64,000 nt of DNA from Candidatus Tectimicrobiota bacterium (GTDB taxonomy: Bacteria > Tectomicrobia > Entotheonellia > Entotheonellales > Entotheonellaceae): the NCBI GenBank assembly GCA_026005175.1, contig BPKO01000009.1, positions 1 to 64,000 on the forward strand, written 5' to 3'. The notes beneath the pieces were generated by a model. It worked only from the letters and a program-made list of their open reading frames with translations. It was not told the origin of the DNA and did not search any database. Every line of letters starts with the position of its first letter. Position 1 is the stretch's first letter. The translations under genes were made by a program, and so were the position numbers. Positions 35,087-42,303 of this stretch are shown here, piece by piece.

Positions 35087-36190
35087 ATGCGAGCCAAAGC
35101 GGCTGTGCTTTACGAGGCCGGAACTCCGCTGCGCATCGAAGAAGTCGAAGTCCTGCCGCCGCAGCGCGGCGAGGTGCAGGTGCGCATGTACGCCGGCGGG
35201 GTGTGCCACAGCGACTTGCACGTGATGAAAGGCGACCTTTACATGCCCACCCCGGTCATCCTGGGGCACGAGGGCTCGGGCATCGTGGAGCAGGTAGGCG
35301 AAGGCGTGACCTCGGTCCAGCCGGGAGACCACGTCATTCCCATCTGGCGGGTTTCCTGCGGGGCCTGCGAGTACTGCACCGGCGGGCGGCCGGCCCTGTG
35401 CGATGTGGGGACGCAGGTGCGCGTCACCGGTCTTATGCCCGACGGCACCACCCGCTTTCGCATCAACGGCACGCCGGTGCGCCACTTCGCTGGGGTGTCC
35501 ACGTTTTCGCAGCTCTCCACCATGCCCGAGGCGGCGGTGCTGAAGATCCCGCAGGACTTCCCCCTCGACAAGGCGGCCCTCTTGGGCTGCGGGGTGATCA
35601 CCGGCGTGGGCGCGGTGGTCAACGCCGCCAAGGTGCGCATGGGCAGCTCGGTGGCGGTGTTTGGCTGTGGCGGCATTGGCCTCAACGCCATCCAGGGGGC
35701 GCGCATCGTCGGCGCCCTCACCATCATCGGCGTCGACGTGGTCGACCGCAAGCTCGAGTACGCCCGCAAGCTGGGCGCCACCCACACCATCAACGCCGCG
35801 CAGCAAGATCCGGTGGAAGCCATCAAGGAACTGACCGGCGGCAAAGGGGTCGACTACGCCTTTGAGGCCATCGGCCTGCCCAAGACCATCGAGCAGGCTT
35901 ACGCCGCCACGCGCAAGATGGGCCTGTGCGTGGTCATCGGTGTGACGCGGGCCGACGTGCGGGTGGGCATCAACGCCAACGAGATGGTGTACGCGGAAAA
36001 GACGCTGATGGGCTCGCTTTACGGCTCGTCGCGGCCCAAAATCGACCTCCTCAAGCTCATCGACATGTACCGCTCGGGCAAGCTCCTGCTCGACGAGCTG
36101 CTGACGCGCACTTACCCGCTGGAGCAAATCAACGAGGCCTACGCCGCCCTCGAGCGAGGGGAAGTGGCGCGCAGCCTGGTTCTGGCGTAA
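35087..36190 (+). CDS. Zinc-dependent alcohol dehydrogenase
   Basis: A 367-residue medium-chain dehydrogenase of the class III-like group. The catalytic zinc site is GVCHSDLHV and LGHEGSGIVEQVG. The structural zinc loop is CGACEYCTGGRPALC with four cysteines. The NAD site is VAVFGCGGIGLNAIQGARIVG, with an Asp at the end of strand 2 (GVDVVDRK) favouring NAD. The substrate is likely an alcohol or thiol adduct, but glutathione- or mycothiol-linked formaldehyde use cannot be decided. AGGGAGG precedes the ATG, and pepF lies 18 bases upstream. Confidence 0.88.
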   Translation: MRAKAAVLYEAGTPLRIEEVEVLPPQRGEVQVRMYAGGVCHSDLHVMKGDLYMPTPVILGHEGSGIVEQVGEGVTSVQPGDHVIPIWRVSCGACEYCTGGRPALCDVGTQVRVTGLMPDGTTRFRINGTPVRHFAGVSTFSQLSTMPEAAVLKIPQDFPLDKAALLGCGVITGVGAVVNAAKVRMGSSVAVFGCGGIGLNAIQGARIVGALTIIGVDVVDRKLEYARKLGATHTINAAQQDPVEAIKELTGGKGVDYAFEAIGLPKTIEQAYAATRKMGLCVVIGVTRADVRVGINANEMVYAEKTLMGSLYGSSRPKIDLLKLIDMYRSGKLLLDELLTRTYPLEQINEAYAALERGEVARSLVLA

Positions 36191-36199
36191 GGGACGGCT

Positions 36200-36994
36200 G
36201 TGGCGGACGAAGCCACATACGCCGCGCCCACGCCGCGGGTGCTGTACATCCATGACGACCTGAGCGACGCCGTTCGCCAGCAGTACGGCCCTGCTTCCCC
36301 GGCAGCGCAGCTTGCCGAGGAACTGCTGCGGCTGGTGCGCCGCGACCCGCAGCGGGTGGTGGTGCTGAGCTTGGCCCAGCAGCTCGAGCTGCTGCTGGCC
36401 CGCGGCGAGCACCCCCCTTTTGCCATGGCCCTGGGCATCGGCGAGGCCGGCGAGCGCGTGGCGCGGCAGCTCCATGCCCACCGCGGCTGGTTTCCCCGCA
36501 TCCGCCGCCTTGACGTGACGCGCGAGGAGGACGGCCGCGGCGGCTATCGCCTGGTGAGCCTTTCTGGCCTTCCCCTGGCGGCCCAAGTGCAAGGGCTGGA
36601 AGCCTACCCGTCGCTGGCAGTGGTGGACGATACCGTCTTTTCCGGCCTCACCCTGCGCACCGTGCTGCAGGCCCTGCCCCCTGCCCTGCGGGCGCGCACC
36701 CACGCCTTTTGCCTGCGGGCAGTGGCCGAGAGCCTACCGGCAATCCGCGCCCTCTGCCCCATCAGCGCCGGATTTGTCGCCCACGGGCGCTTGCTCCACG
36801 ACGTCAGCATGATCAACGCCAGCGGGCTGGTGCGGCGCATTGCCATTCGCCGTGCCGGCCAGCCGCCGCAGGCCTTTTTCGAGCGCCCGGCGTGGATGCA
36901 CGCCTGGTTTCCCGGCCACGCCGAAGACGTCATCGCCCTGTGCCGCCGGCTCAATGCCCTGCTGGAGCCGGCGGCCGGCGCACGAGCGGGATGA
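36200..36994 (+). CDS. Phosphoribosyltransferase-fold hypothetical protein
   Basis: A 264-residue protein with a type I PRTase motif, LAVVDDTVFSGLTLRTVLQAL, in which the two acidic residues and the SGLT turn match the PRPP-binding loop (normally DDxxxTGxT). Upstream is RIRRLDVTREEDGRGGYRLV, resembling the flexible loop. Near the N-terminus is MALGIGEAGERVARQLHAHR. The C-terminal part includes FVAHGRLLHDVSMINASGLV and AWMHAWFPGHAEDV. It may be a diverged PRTase or a regulatory relative. GTG 36200 follows AAGGGA by five bases. The end overlaps the convergent HAD gene by 44 bases. Confidence 0.6.
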   Translation: MADEATYAAPTPRVLYIHDDLSDAVRQQYGPASPAAQLAEELLRLVRRDPQRVVVLSLAQQLELLLARGEHPPFAMALGIGEAGERVARQLHAHRGWFPRIRRLDVTREEDGRGGYRLVSLSGLPLAAQVQGLEAYPSLAVVDDTVFSGLTLRTVLQALPPALRARTHAFCLRAVAESLPAIRALCPISAGFVAHGRLLHDVSMINASGLVRRIAIRRAGQPPQAFFERPAWMHAWFPGHAEDVIALCRRLNALLEPAAGARAG

Positions 36995-37616
36995 GGTCGG
37001 CAAAAGCGGCAAGCCAGTAGTCCGGCCGGGCCTGGCGCAGCGCCTGCAGGTCTCCGAAGCCATACGTGGCGGCGCAGGTGGCCACGCCCGCCGCTTTTCC
37101 CGCCAGGATGTCGGCGGCGGTGTCGCCGACAAGCAGCGCGGCGGCTGGCGGGCAGCGCAGCGCCGCCAGGGCGGCATACACGGTGTCCGGAGCCGGCTTC
37201 AGGCGCAAGCCGGGCTCCCACCCCTGCACGTGACAAAAGAAAGGGGCCAGTTGCAGGCGCTGCAAGACGGCGCGTGCCTGAGCCGTCTCCTTGGTGGTGA
37301 CAACGGCAAAGGCGAGGGGACTAAGCCGCTGCAGGGTTTCGCGCACTCCTGGATAGGGGCGCGTGGCCCTGTCGGCACGCCGTGCCGCCGCCTGGCGGTA
37401 AAAGCGTAAGAAGGCGGCATCCTGTGGCGGTGACAGCGGGTATCCCAGGGCGGCGGCCATCTCCAGCAGCGGCTTGCCGATGTGGCGGGCAATGGCGGCC
37501 GGTGGCGGCAGCGGGCCGGCGACGACGCGGCGCAGGGCCTGGCGAAAGGCAGCGGCAATGTCGACGTGGGCGTCGATGAGGGTGCCGTCAAGGTCACACA
37601 GGATGGCCGTCCACAT
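36951..37616 (-). CDS. HAD-superfamily phosphatase, phosphoglycolate phosphatase-like
   Basis: A 221-residue HAD hydrolase with the helical cap of subfamily IA. Motif I is LCDLDGTLIDAHVDI with both catalytic aspartates, motif II is AFAVVTTKET, the lysine is in LRLKPAPDTVYAAL and motif IV is LLVGDTAADILAGKAAG. It would dephosphorylate a small phosphoester such as phosphoglycolate or a sugar phosphate. It begins 15 bases after the SenB-type gene on the same strand. If the two are functionally linked, it might remove a phosphate from a selenosugar intermediate, but this is speculation. Confidence 0.82.
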   Translation of the reverse strand: MWTAILCDLDGTLIDAHVDIAAAFRQALRRVVAGPLPPPAAIARHIGKPLLEMAAALGYPLSPPQDAAFLRFYRQAAARRADRATRPYPGVRETLQRLSPLAFAVVTTKETAQARAVLQRLQLAPFFCHVQGWEPGLRLKPAPDTVYAALAALRCPPAAALLVGDTAADILAGKAAGVATCAATYGFGDLQALRQARPDYWLAAFADLIPLVRRPPAPAGH

Positions 37617-37631
37617 GGCAAGGCGAGAAAC

Positions 37632-38585
37632 TCAGGGAAGCAGTTCCTGCACCAGCCGCTTCCACGCCTGCTGCTCGTGCAGCGGGTGAACGAGGGGCGC
37701 CAGGCGCTGGCAGTGCTGGCTGAGGGTGTGGTAAAAGCCGGCGTCGTTCTCGACGCGCAGGAGCAGATCCCGCAGCGCCAGGGTGTCTCCCACCGGGAAA
37801 AAGCCGGGGTAGTCCTCGCCCAGGAGTCCCACCGAGCCAGCAATACGCGAGGCCACAATGGGCACGGAAGCGGCCAGAGCTTCGGAAATGGCGTTGGCAC
37901 CGCCTTCCATGGTGGAGGAGAGGACCATAACGCGGCTGCGGGCCAGCACCCGCAGCGCCTGCCAGCGCGGCAGCTCGCCTAGCCAGTGGTAGCGGGGATT
38001 GACCGCCGCTTCGTGGCGAGCGCGCTCCGCCATCTCGTCGCTGAGGGCGCGGCCGACATGCAGCACGCGGATGCGCGAGGTGGCCGGCAGCAGGCGCGCC
38101 GCCAGGGCGGTGCGAAACGGGTCCTTGACGGCACGCAGGTGTCCCAGGACGCAGACGTCGAACGTGCGCTTGGCTTTGGCTGGCGGGTGCCGGGGCGCAG
38201 TGGCCGACTGGTAGATCACCCGTGCTTTGTGGCGCACGTGCGCGGGGAGCTCTTCCAGGCCCTTGGGCTGCAGCAGCACCAGGCGGGTGGCCAGCTCCAG
38301 GGCGTGCTGGGCTTCGGCGCTGTGCTTGAGGTCGCCGTAGAGGTCGGTGCCGGTCAGGGCGACCACCAGCGGCGCCGTGGGGTGCCGCTGGCGAAAGTGG
38401 GCAATGGCGCGGTAGCTGCGGCGGGCGTGCAGGGCGATGAGCAAATCACAGGGTTCCCCCTCATAGCGCTGCGCCAGCGTGACGCGGTGCCCCAGCGCCC
38501 GCAGGATGCGCGCCCAGCGCCGCGCCGTCACCCCGTTGCCCTGGCGCGAGCGATTGGAAACGGGGGTTACCAGGAAAACGGTCAT
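37632..38585 (-). CDS. senB: SenB-type selenosugar synthase (TIGR04348 glycosyltransferase)
   Basis: A 317-residue GT-B protein of the family once called 'TIGR04348 putative glycosyltransferase' and now known from SenB of selenoneine synthesis, which joins selenophosphate-derived selenium to a UDP-sugar. Diagnostic stretches are FLVTPVSNRSRQGNGVTARR, WARILRALGHRVTLAQ, DLLIALHARRSYRAIAHFR, APLVVALTGTDLYGDL, SAEAQHALELATRLVLLQP and VLSSTMEGGANAISEALAA with the donor-site glutamates. ATG 38585 is chosen over an earlier start because AGGCGG precedes it. It is divergent from egtD, which makes the hercynine backbone of selenoneine; SenA and SenC are not in the window. Confidence 0.8.
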   Translation of the reverse strand: MTVFLVTPVSNRSRQGNGVTARRWARILRALGHRVTLAQRYEGEPCDLLIALHARRSYRAIAHFRQRHPTAPLVVALTGTDLYGDLKHSAEAQHALELATRLVLLQPKGLEELPAHVRHKARVIYQSATAPRHPPAKAKRTFDVCVLGHLRAVKDPFRTALAARLLPATSRIRVLHVGRALSDEMAERARHEAAVNPRYHWLGELPRWQALRVLARSRVMVLSSTMEGGANAISEALAASVPIVASRIAGSVGLLGEDYPGFFPVGDTLALRDLLLRVENDAGFYHTLSQHCQRLAPLVHPLHEQQAWKRLVQELLP

Positions 38586-38621
38586 GGTCCGCCTCGCACA
38601 AGGTCCCAAAAATGCTCCTCA

Positions 38622-38650
38622 ACCCTAGCAGGCCGGCCCGGGCGTGTCAA
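38622..38650 (-). promoter_or_regulatory. Promoter for the senB-type gene
   Basis: On the minus strand a perfect TTGACA (38645-38650) is followed after 17 bases by TAGGGT (38622-38627, three of six matches). It ends 37 bases before the senB ATG in the 128-base divergent gap shared with egtD. On the plus strand a TATGAT (38677-38682) about 30 bases before egtD could be its -10, with no good -35. Confidence 0.4.
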
Positions 38651-38713
38651 CTGCCCCCCTTGCGAGCCAAGTCTGCTATGATAAGCCAAAACCCGCCCTC
38701 GTGCAGAAGGAAG

Positions 38714-39709
38714 ATGCCCGTGCCCGAGACCCACGACGGCCGCCTGCAGCTATATGCCACGGCGGTGGAGGCCCAGCACGAAGCCTTTGCCCGCGACGTG
38801 GCCCGCGGCCTCTCCTCGCTGCCCAAGTGGCTGCCGGCCAAGTACTTCTACGACGACGCCGGGTCGCGGCTCTTTGAGCAGATCTGCGCCCTGCCGGAAT
38901 ACTACCTCTACCGCACCGAAAAGGCTATCCTTGCCACCTACGCCGCCGACATCGCGGCTGCCCTCGACTACCTGCCGCTGGTGGAGCTCGGCCCCGGCAA
39001 CGCCTCCAAGACCCAGTACCTGCTTGCCGCTTACGCGCAGCGCGGCCAGCCCTTTTGCTACTGCCCGGTGGACATCTCCCGCACCATGCTGTGCGCCACG
39101 GCGCAGCGCCTCGTGGCCACGTACCCGCAGCTGACGGTGCGGGCGCTGCACGCCGACTTTGCCGCGCAGCCGCAGGCGCTGGCGATCCTCGACTTGCCGC
39201 GCAAGGCCATCGCCTTTCTGGGCTCGAGCCTGGGTAACTTTACCCCTGCCGAGAGCGTGGCGTTTCTGCGCCAGCTCGTCGCCCTCATGCGTCCTGGCGA
39301 CGCCTTCTTGCTGGGGATTGACCTCAAGAAGTCTCCGGCCGTGCTGGTGCCCGCTTACGATGACGCCCAGGGGGTGACGGCGGCCTTCAACCGCAACCTG
39401 CTGGAGCGCATCAACCGCGAGCTGGGAGGCCACTTCGACGTGCGGCGCTTTGCACACGTGGCGCTCTACAACGAGGCAGAGGGCCGCATCGAAATGCACC
39501 TGCGCAGCGACCGCGCCCAGGAAGTGGCGATTGAAGCGCTGGGCCTGACGGTCGCGTTTGCCGAGGGGGAAACCATTCACACCGAGAATTCCTACAAGTA
39601 CACGGCAGAAGAGGTGGCTGCCCTGGGGCAGCAGGCGGGCTTGCGGCTAGAACGCACCTGGTTCGATCCCCGGCGCTTTTTCCTCGTGGCCCTGTTTCGC
39701 CCCTGCTAG
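38714..39709 (+). CDS. egtD: L-histidine N-alpha-methyltransferase
   Basis: A 331-residue EgtD-family enzyme, which trimethylates histidine with three SAM to hercynine, the backbone of ergothioneine and selenoneine. Family marks are WLPAKYFYDDAGSRLFEQIC, LPEYYLYRTEKAIL, the SAM site PLVELGPGNASKTQYLLAAY, PVDISRTML, and FLGSSLGNFTPAESVAFL, whose Asn contacts the histidine substrate. A late ETIHTENSYKYT keeps the Glu-x-Ser pair that binds the histidine amine and imidazole. ATG 38714 follows AAGGAAG. It is divergent from the SenB-type gene and 13 bases upstream of a secreted FGE-fold gene. No EgtB is present. Confidence 0.9.
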   Translation: MPVPETHDGRLQLYATAVEAQHEAFARDVARGLSSLPKWLPAKYFYDDAGSRLFEQICALPEYYLYRTEKAILATYAADIAAALDYLPLVELGPGNASKTQYLLAAYAQRGQPFCYCPVDISRTMLCATAQRLVATYPQLTVRALHADFAAQPQALAILDLPRKAIAFLGSSLGNFTPAESVAFLRQLVALMRPGDAFLLGIDLKKSPAVLVPAYDDAQGVTAAFNRNLLERINRELGGHFDVRRFAHVALYNEAEGRIEMHLRSDRAQEVAIEALGLTVAFAEGETIHTENSYKYTAEEVAALGQQAGLRLERTWFDPRRFFLVALFRPC

Positions 39710-39722
39710 AGGAGCCGCAGGC

Positions 39723-40607
39723 ATGGCAAAACCCTGGCAACGTCGCAGGGGATGTGGGCTGCTGCTTTTCCTTCTCGGGTGGGCCGTCTGGGCAGAAGCG
39801 ACCCAGACCCCCTGCCCGCCCGCCACGCCCACCCCCATGGTGACCATTCCCGCCGGCCCTTTCCTCATGGGCAGCACGCGCGAGGAGCGCGAGTATGGCT
39901 ACCGGCTCGACGAGCTGCGCGGCAGCGCTGTGGCCCGCACCTATCGCTGGTTCGAAAATGAAACGCGCCGCCAGGTGACGCTGCCCGCCTACCGCATCGA
40001 TCGCACGCCGGTAACCAACGCTGCCTATGCCTGCTTCGTGGCCCAGAGCGGCCACCCCCCGCCCTTTGTGAGCGAAGCAGAATGGCGCAGCTACCGGCTC
40101 ATCCACGACTACGCCACGGTGCGCCGCTTTCTCTGGCACGGCAAGGAGCCGCCGCCGGGGCGCGCCCGCCATCCCGTGGTGCTGGTGAGCCACGCCGACG
40201 CGGCCGCCTACTGCGCCTGGCGCGGGCAGGTGGAGGGGCGGCCGCTGCGCTTGCCCACCGAAGAAGAGTGGGAAAAGGCGGCGCGCGGCGCCGACGGCCG
40301 CTACTTCCCCTGGGGCAACACGTTTGACCCGCGCCGCCTCAACAGCGCCGATCTGGGCCCTTATGACACGGTGCCGGTGGGACAGTACCCCCAGGGGCAG
40401 AGCCCGTACGGAGTCCTCGACATGGCCGGGCAGGTGTTCGAGTGGACGCAGACCCTGCTGCGCCCCGATCCTCCAACGTACATCGTCAAAGGCGGCTCCT
40501 GGGACGACCTGCCAGGGGTGACGCGGGCGGCGGCACGCCACGGCCGCCCCGCTTGCCTCAAGCACATCCTCATCGGCTTTCGCTGCGCCGGGCCGCTGGC
40601 GCCCTGA
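39723..40607 (+). CDS. Secreted FGE-sulfatase fold protein downstream of egtD
   Basis: A 294-residue protein with a signal peptide (GCGLLLFLLGWAVWAEA) followed by a complete FGE/SUMF1 fold. It shows MVTIPAGPFLMGSTREER, AYRIDRTPVTNAAYACFV, HPVVLVSHADAAAYCAWRG, LPTEEEWEKAARGADG, YFPWGN, GVLDMAGQVFEWTQ and HILIGFRCAG. The catalytic cysteine pair of true FGE is missing in GGSWDDLPGVTRAAARHG. The ergothioneine and selenoneine sulfoxide/selenium enzymes EgtB and SenA share this fold but need an N-terminal DinB domain whose histidines bind iron; that domain is absent and a signal peptide is present, so this is neither. The 13-base gap to egtD implies co-expression. Function unknown. Confidence 0.75.
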   Translation: MAKPWQRRRGCGLLLFLLGWAVWAEATQTPCPPATPTPMVTIPAGPFLMGSTREEREYGYRLDELRGSAVARTYRWFENETRRQVTLPAYRIDRTPVTNAAYACFVAQSGHPPPFVSEAEWRSYRLIHDYATVRRFLWHGKEPPPGRARHPVVLVSHADAAAYCAWRGQVEGRPLRLPTEEEWEKAARGADGRYFPWGNTFDPRRLNSADLGPYDTVPVGQYPQGQSPYGVLDMAGQVFEWTQTLLRPDPPTYIVKGGSWDDLPGVTRAAARHGRPACLKHILIGFRCAGPLAP

Positions 40608-40635
40608 AAGCGCCGGGAAGCGAGGCCACCCCGCC

Positions 40636-41886
40636 TTAGCGGAGCGGAAACGTTTGGTCAAAGACGACAAACGACGAGCGCTGCGTGCGGCGCAAGGCCT
40701 CTTCGAGATAAGCCCGCCCCGGCCCTTCGCTGCCGTCTTCCAGCATGGCGGTAAAGAAGCGCTCGTAGAAGTGGTCGGGATGCACCACCAGGCGCACCTG
40801 CAGGCGCGCCGCCTCAGGCGGCACCGGATGCTCGTAAGTAAAGGCGCGTGACTGCTTGGGCGGGATGCGGGTGTCGTAGAGCTCCTGCGACAAGTCAAGC
40901 GTCACCTCGCGGCCGATCACCGCCTGCTGCGTGCTGCCTTCCAGGACCTCGCCGCGGGCGTCAAGGAGCGAGGCAAAGACGAAGATCTTGGGGGTGACAT
41001 AGGTAGGCAAGAAGTGGCCGGCCCCGCTGTTGGTGACGGTGATCACCGCCTGCAGGCGGTCTCCGGGCTGATACGCCGCGGCGTTGAGGGTGACGGCCAC
41101 GGTGAGGGCTTGCTTGACCATCTGCGGATCGTGGATGCCCCGCCACAAGTGGCGGCGCTCGGGCATGTGGCAGTGCTGGCACTGCACGCCTTGGCGCGCA
41201 TAAGGGCTCTGGCGCCACTCTTCGTAAGTGTTTTCGATAAGCTTGCCGTTGAGGGCAAAGTCCCCCGGCTCGAACTGGTGGCAGCTGCGGCAAAATTCCG
41301 AGCGCTCAAACGCCACGTGCGCCACAAAGCCCCCGTGCGGCAGGGAAGCCTCGGGCGGCAGCGGCGGCAAGTCCGTCCGCCGGGGCGGGCCAAAGCGCCG
41401 GTGGCTGCGCACATGGCAGGCAGCGCAGACCAGCCCCTGCTGCTGCAGCTGGGGGTCGAAGGCGGCGTTGGGCCGGTATGTTCCGGCCTCTTCCAGGAAG
41501 GGGAGCTGCTCGCTCAGCGGCGCGTGGCACGTGCTGCACAGGGTGTAAGTGGCCGGGTCGGTCGCCTCCATGGCCAGCAGCTGGCCGTAAACGCCCGGGC
41601 TCATGCTCTGGCTGTGCAGACTGCTTTGCCAGTCCTGGTACTGCTGGGGGTGGCAGACACCGCAGTCGCGCGGTTGAAGCGAGGCTTCCAAGGGAGAAAA
41701 AGCCGCCGGCGGGGGGCCTTGCAAGGGAATCGGAACGCGCCAGTGCTGCTGCAAGAAGGCAGCCACCTCTGGTGTCGAGGTGGCCACCGACCGGGAGCTT
41801 AGCAGGAACCAGGTCAAGAGCCCGACGCCCAGGGCCAAGCCGACCAGCAGCAGTCCCCGGCGCCGGCAAGCGACGACGCGAGGCAT
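40636..41886 (-). CDS. Membrane-anchored pentahaem c-type cytochrome
   Basis: A 416-residue protein with an N-terminal membrane anchor (LLLVGLALGVGLLTWFLL, about 12-29) and five CxxCH haem sites: CGVCH 75-79, CSTCH 117-121, CAACH 154-158, CRSCH 199-203 and CQHCH 236-240. The C-terminal 160 residues lack haem sites and form a beta-rich domain (DRLQAVITVTNSGAGHFLPT) like that of cytochrome c554/multihaem oxidoreductases with an immunoglobulin-like tail. It would carry electrons in the periplasm. It lies downstream of the NPC-repeat protein gene, 75 bases away, with a strong hairpin in between. Confidence 0.88.
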   Translation of the reverse strand: MPRVVACRRRGLLLVGLALGVGLLTWFLLSSRSVATSTPEVAAFLQQHWRVPIPLQGPPPAAFSPLEASLQPRDCGVCHPQQYQDWQSSLHSQSMSPGVYGQLLAMEATDPATYTLCSTCHAPLSEQLPFLEEAGTYRPNAAFDPQLQQQGLVCAACHVRSHRRFGPPRRTDLPPLPPEASLPHGGFVAHVAFERSEFCRSCHQFEPGDFALNGKLIENTYEEWRQSPYARQGVQCQHCHMPERRHLWRGIHDPQMVKQALTVAVTLNAAAYQPGDRLQAVITVTNSGAGHFLPTYVTPKIFVFASLLDARGEVLEGSTQQAVIGREVTLDLSQELYDTRIPPKQSRAFTYEHPVPPEAARLQVRLVVHPDHFYERFFTAMLEDGSEGPGRAYLEEALRRTQRSSFVVFDQTFPLR

Positions 41887-41910
41887 GGGCTTTTCCGCTC
41901 ACCGCCACGG

Positions 41911-41939
41911 GCTTCCTGCTGCGCGAGGCAGCAGGAAGC
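41911..41939 (-). other. 12-bp hairpin between NPC-repeat and cytochrome genes
   Basis: GCTTCCTGCTGC (41911-41922) and its exact complement GCAGCAGGAAGC (41928-41939) form a perfect 12-pair stem with a five-base loop in the 75-base gap. There is no U-tract after it on the minus strand, so it is less like a Rho-independent terminator and more like an attenuator or mRNA-stabilising stem. It would raise output of the upstream NPC-repeat gene relative to the cytochrome. Confidence 0.6.
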
Positions 41940-41961
41940 GCCGGCCGCTCAGGCCGTAGGG

Positions 41962-42216
41962 TTACTTTTTGCCGCCGGTGCCGCAAGGGTTTTTGGCCGC
42001 GCAGGGGTTACAGGGGTTTTTGGCCGCACAGGGGTTCATCTTGGCGGCACAAGGGTTACAGGGGTTTTTAGCCGCGCAAGGATTGGCCTTGGCCGCACAG
42101 GGGTTCATCCCGGCGGCGCAGGGGTTGGCGTGGTGAGCAGCGTATGCCGCACTCACCGGCAACGCCACCGCCACGGCGAAAGCCACCAGGGCGACCAGGG
42201 TCATGAGACGTTTCAT
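41962..42216 (-). CDS. Secreted NPC-repeat cysteine-rich protein
   Basis: An 84-residue precursor with a clean signal peptide (LVALVAFAVAVALPVSAAYA). The mature part is nearly all Asn-Pro-Cys repeats of the forms NPCAAK, NPCAAG and NPCNPCAAK. There are nine NPC units and nine cysteines in about 54 residues, ending GTGGKK. The two leading histidines (AAHHA) add metal ligands. Repeats with regularly spaced thiols suggest binding of a soft metal, haem or metalloid, or a disulphide-linked rod. AAGGAGATC precedes the ATG, a strong site. The next gene is a pentahaem cytochrome on the same strand. Similar repeat proteins are annotated only as hypothetical in uncultured bacteria, as far as I know. 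Confidence 0.8.
   Translation of the reverse strand: MKRLMTLVALVAFAVAVALPVSAAYAAHHANPCAAGMNPCAAKANPCAAKNPCNPCAAKMNPCAAKNPCNPCAAKNPCGTGGKK
41983..42126 (-). repeat. Tandem NPC-coding repeats
   Basis: The DNA for the mature NPC protein is a set of imperfect tandem units of 9-21 bases. On the plus strand they read as repeats of AGGGGTT plus TTGGCCGC or similar. They code for NPC units in one frame and are not CRISPR-like, since no unique spacers separate them. Near-identical units suggest growth by slippage or unequal crossing-over. Confidence 0.7.
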
Positions 42217-42303
42217 GGCGGATCTCCTTCGCTAGGTGAAACACCGGTAGTACCCCTTGAAACGGCCTGGCGCCCGGCTTTATTCCGCTTGGCCGCTTCC
42301 GGC

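Noticed and set aside
33062-36703. A 1213-codon open frame on the minus strand, the longest in the window
   Set aside because: It is fully antisense to pepF, an alcohol dehydrogenase and the PRTase-like gene, all with clear motifs. Its translation is low-complexity Arg/Gly/His/Gln, as expected opposite GC-rich codons.
39655-39680. tRNA-like T-loop sequence (GGTTCGATCCCC)
   Set aside because: It lies inside the egtD frame coding for TWFDPRRF, and no acceptor or anticodon stem is visible around it.
39723-40607. Possibility that the FGE-fold gene after egtD is EgtB or SenA
   Set aside because: There is no DinB domain with the iron-binding histidines, and a signal peptide replaces it. The gene is likely exported, unlike EgtB/SenA.
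7586-40607. Possibility that the two FGE-fold proteins mature the sulfatase at 18623
   Set aside because: Both lack the FGE cysteine pair and carry signal peptides. The sulfatase-like protein has Ser, not Cys, at the modification site and no signal peptide.
41983-42126. CRISPR array reading of the repeats
   Set aside because: Units are short, in tandem, without unique spacers, and code for NPC repeats behind a signal peptide.
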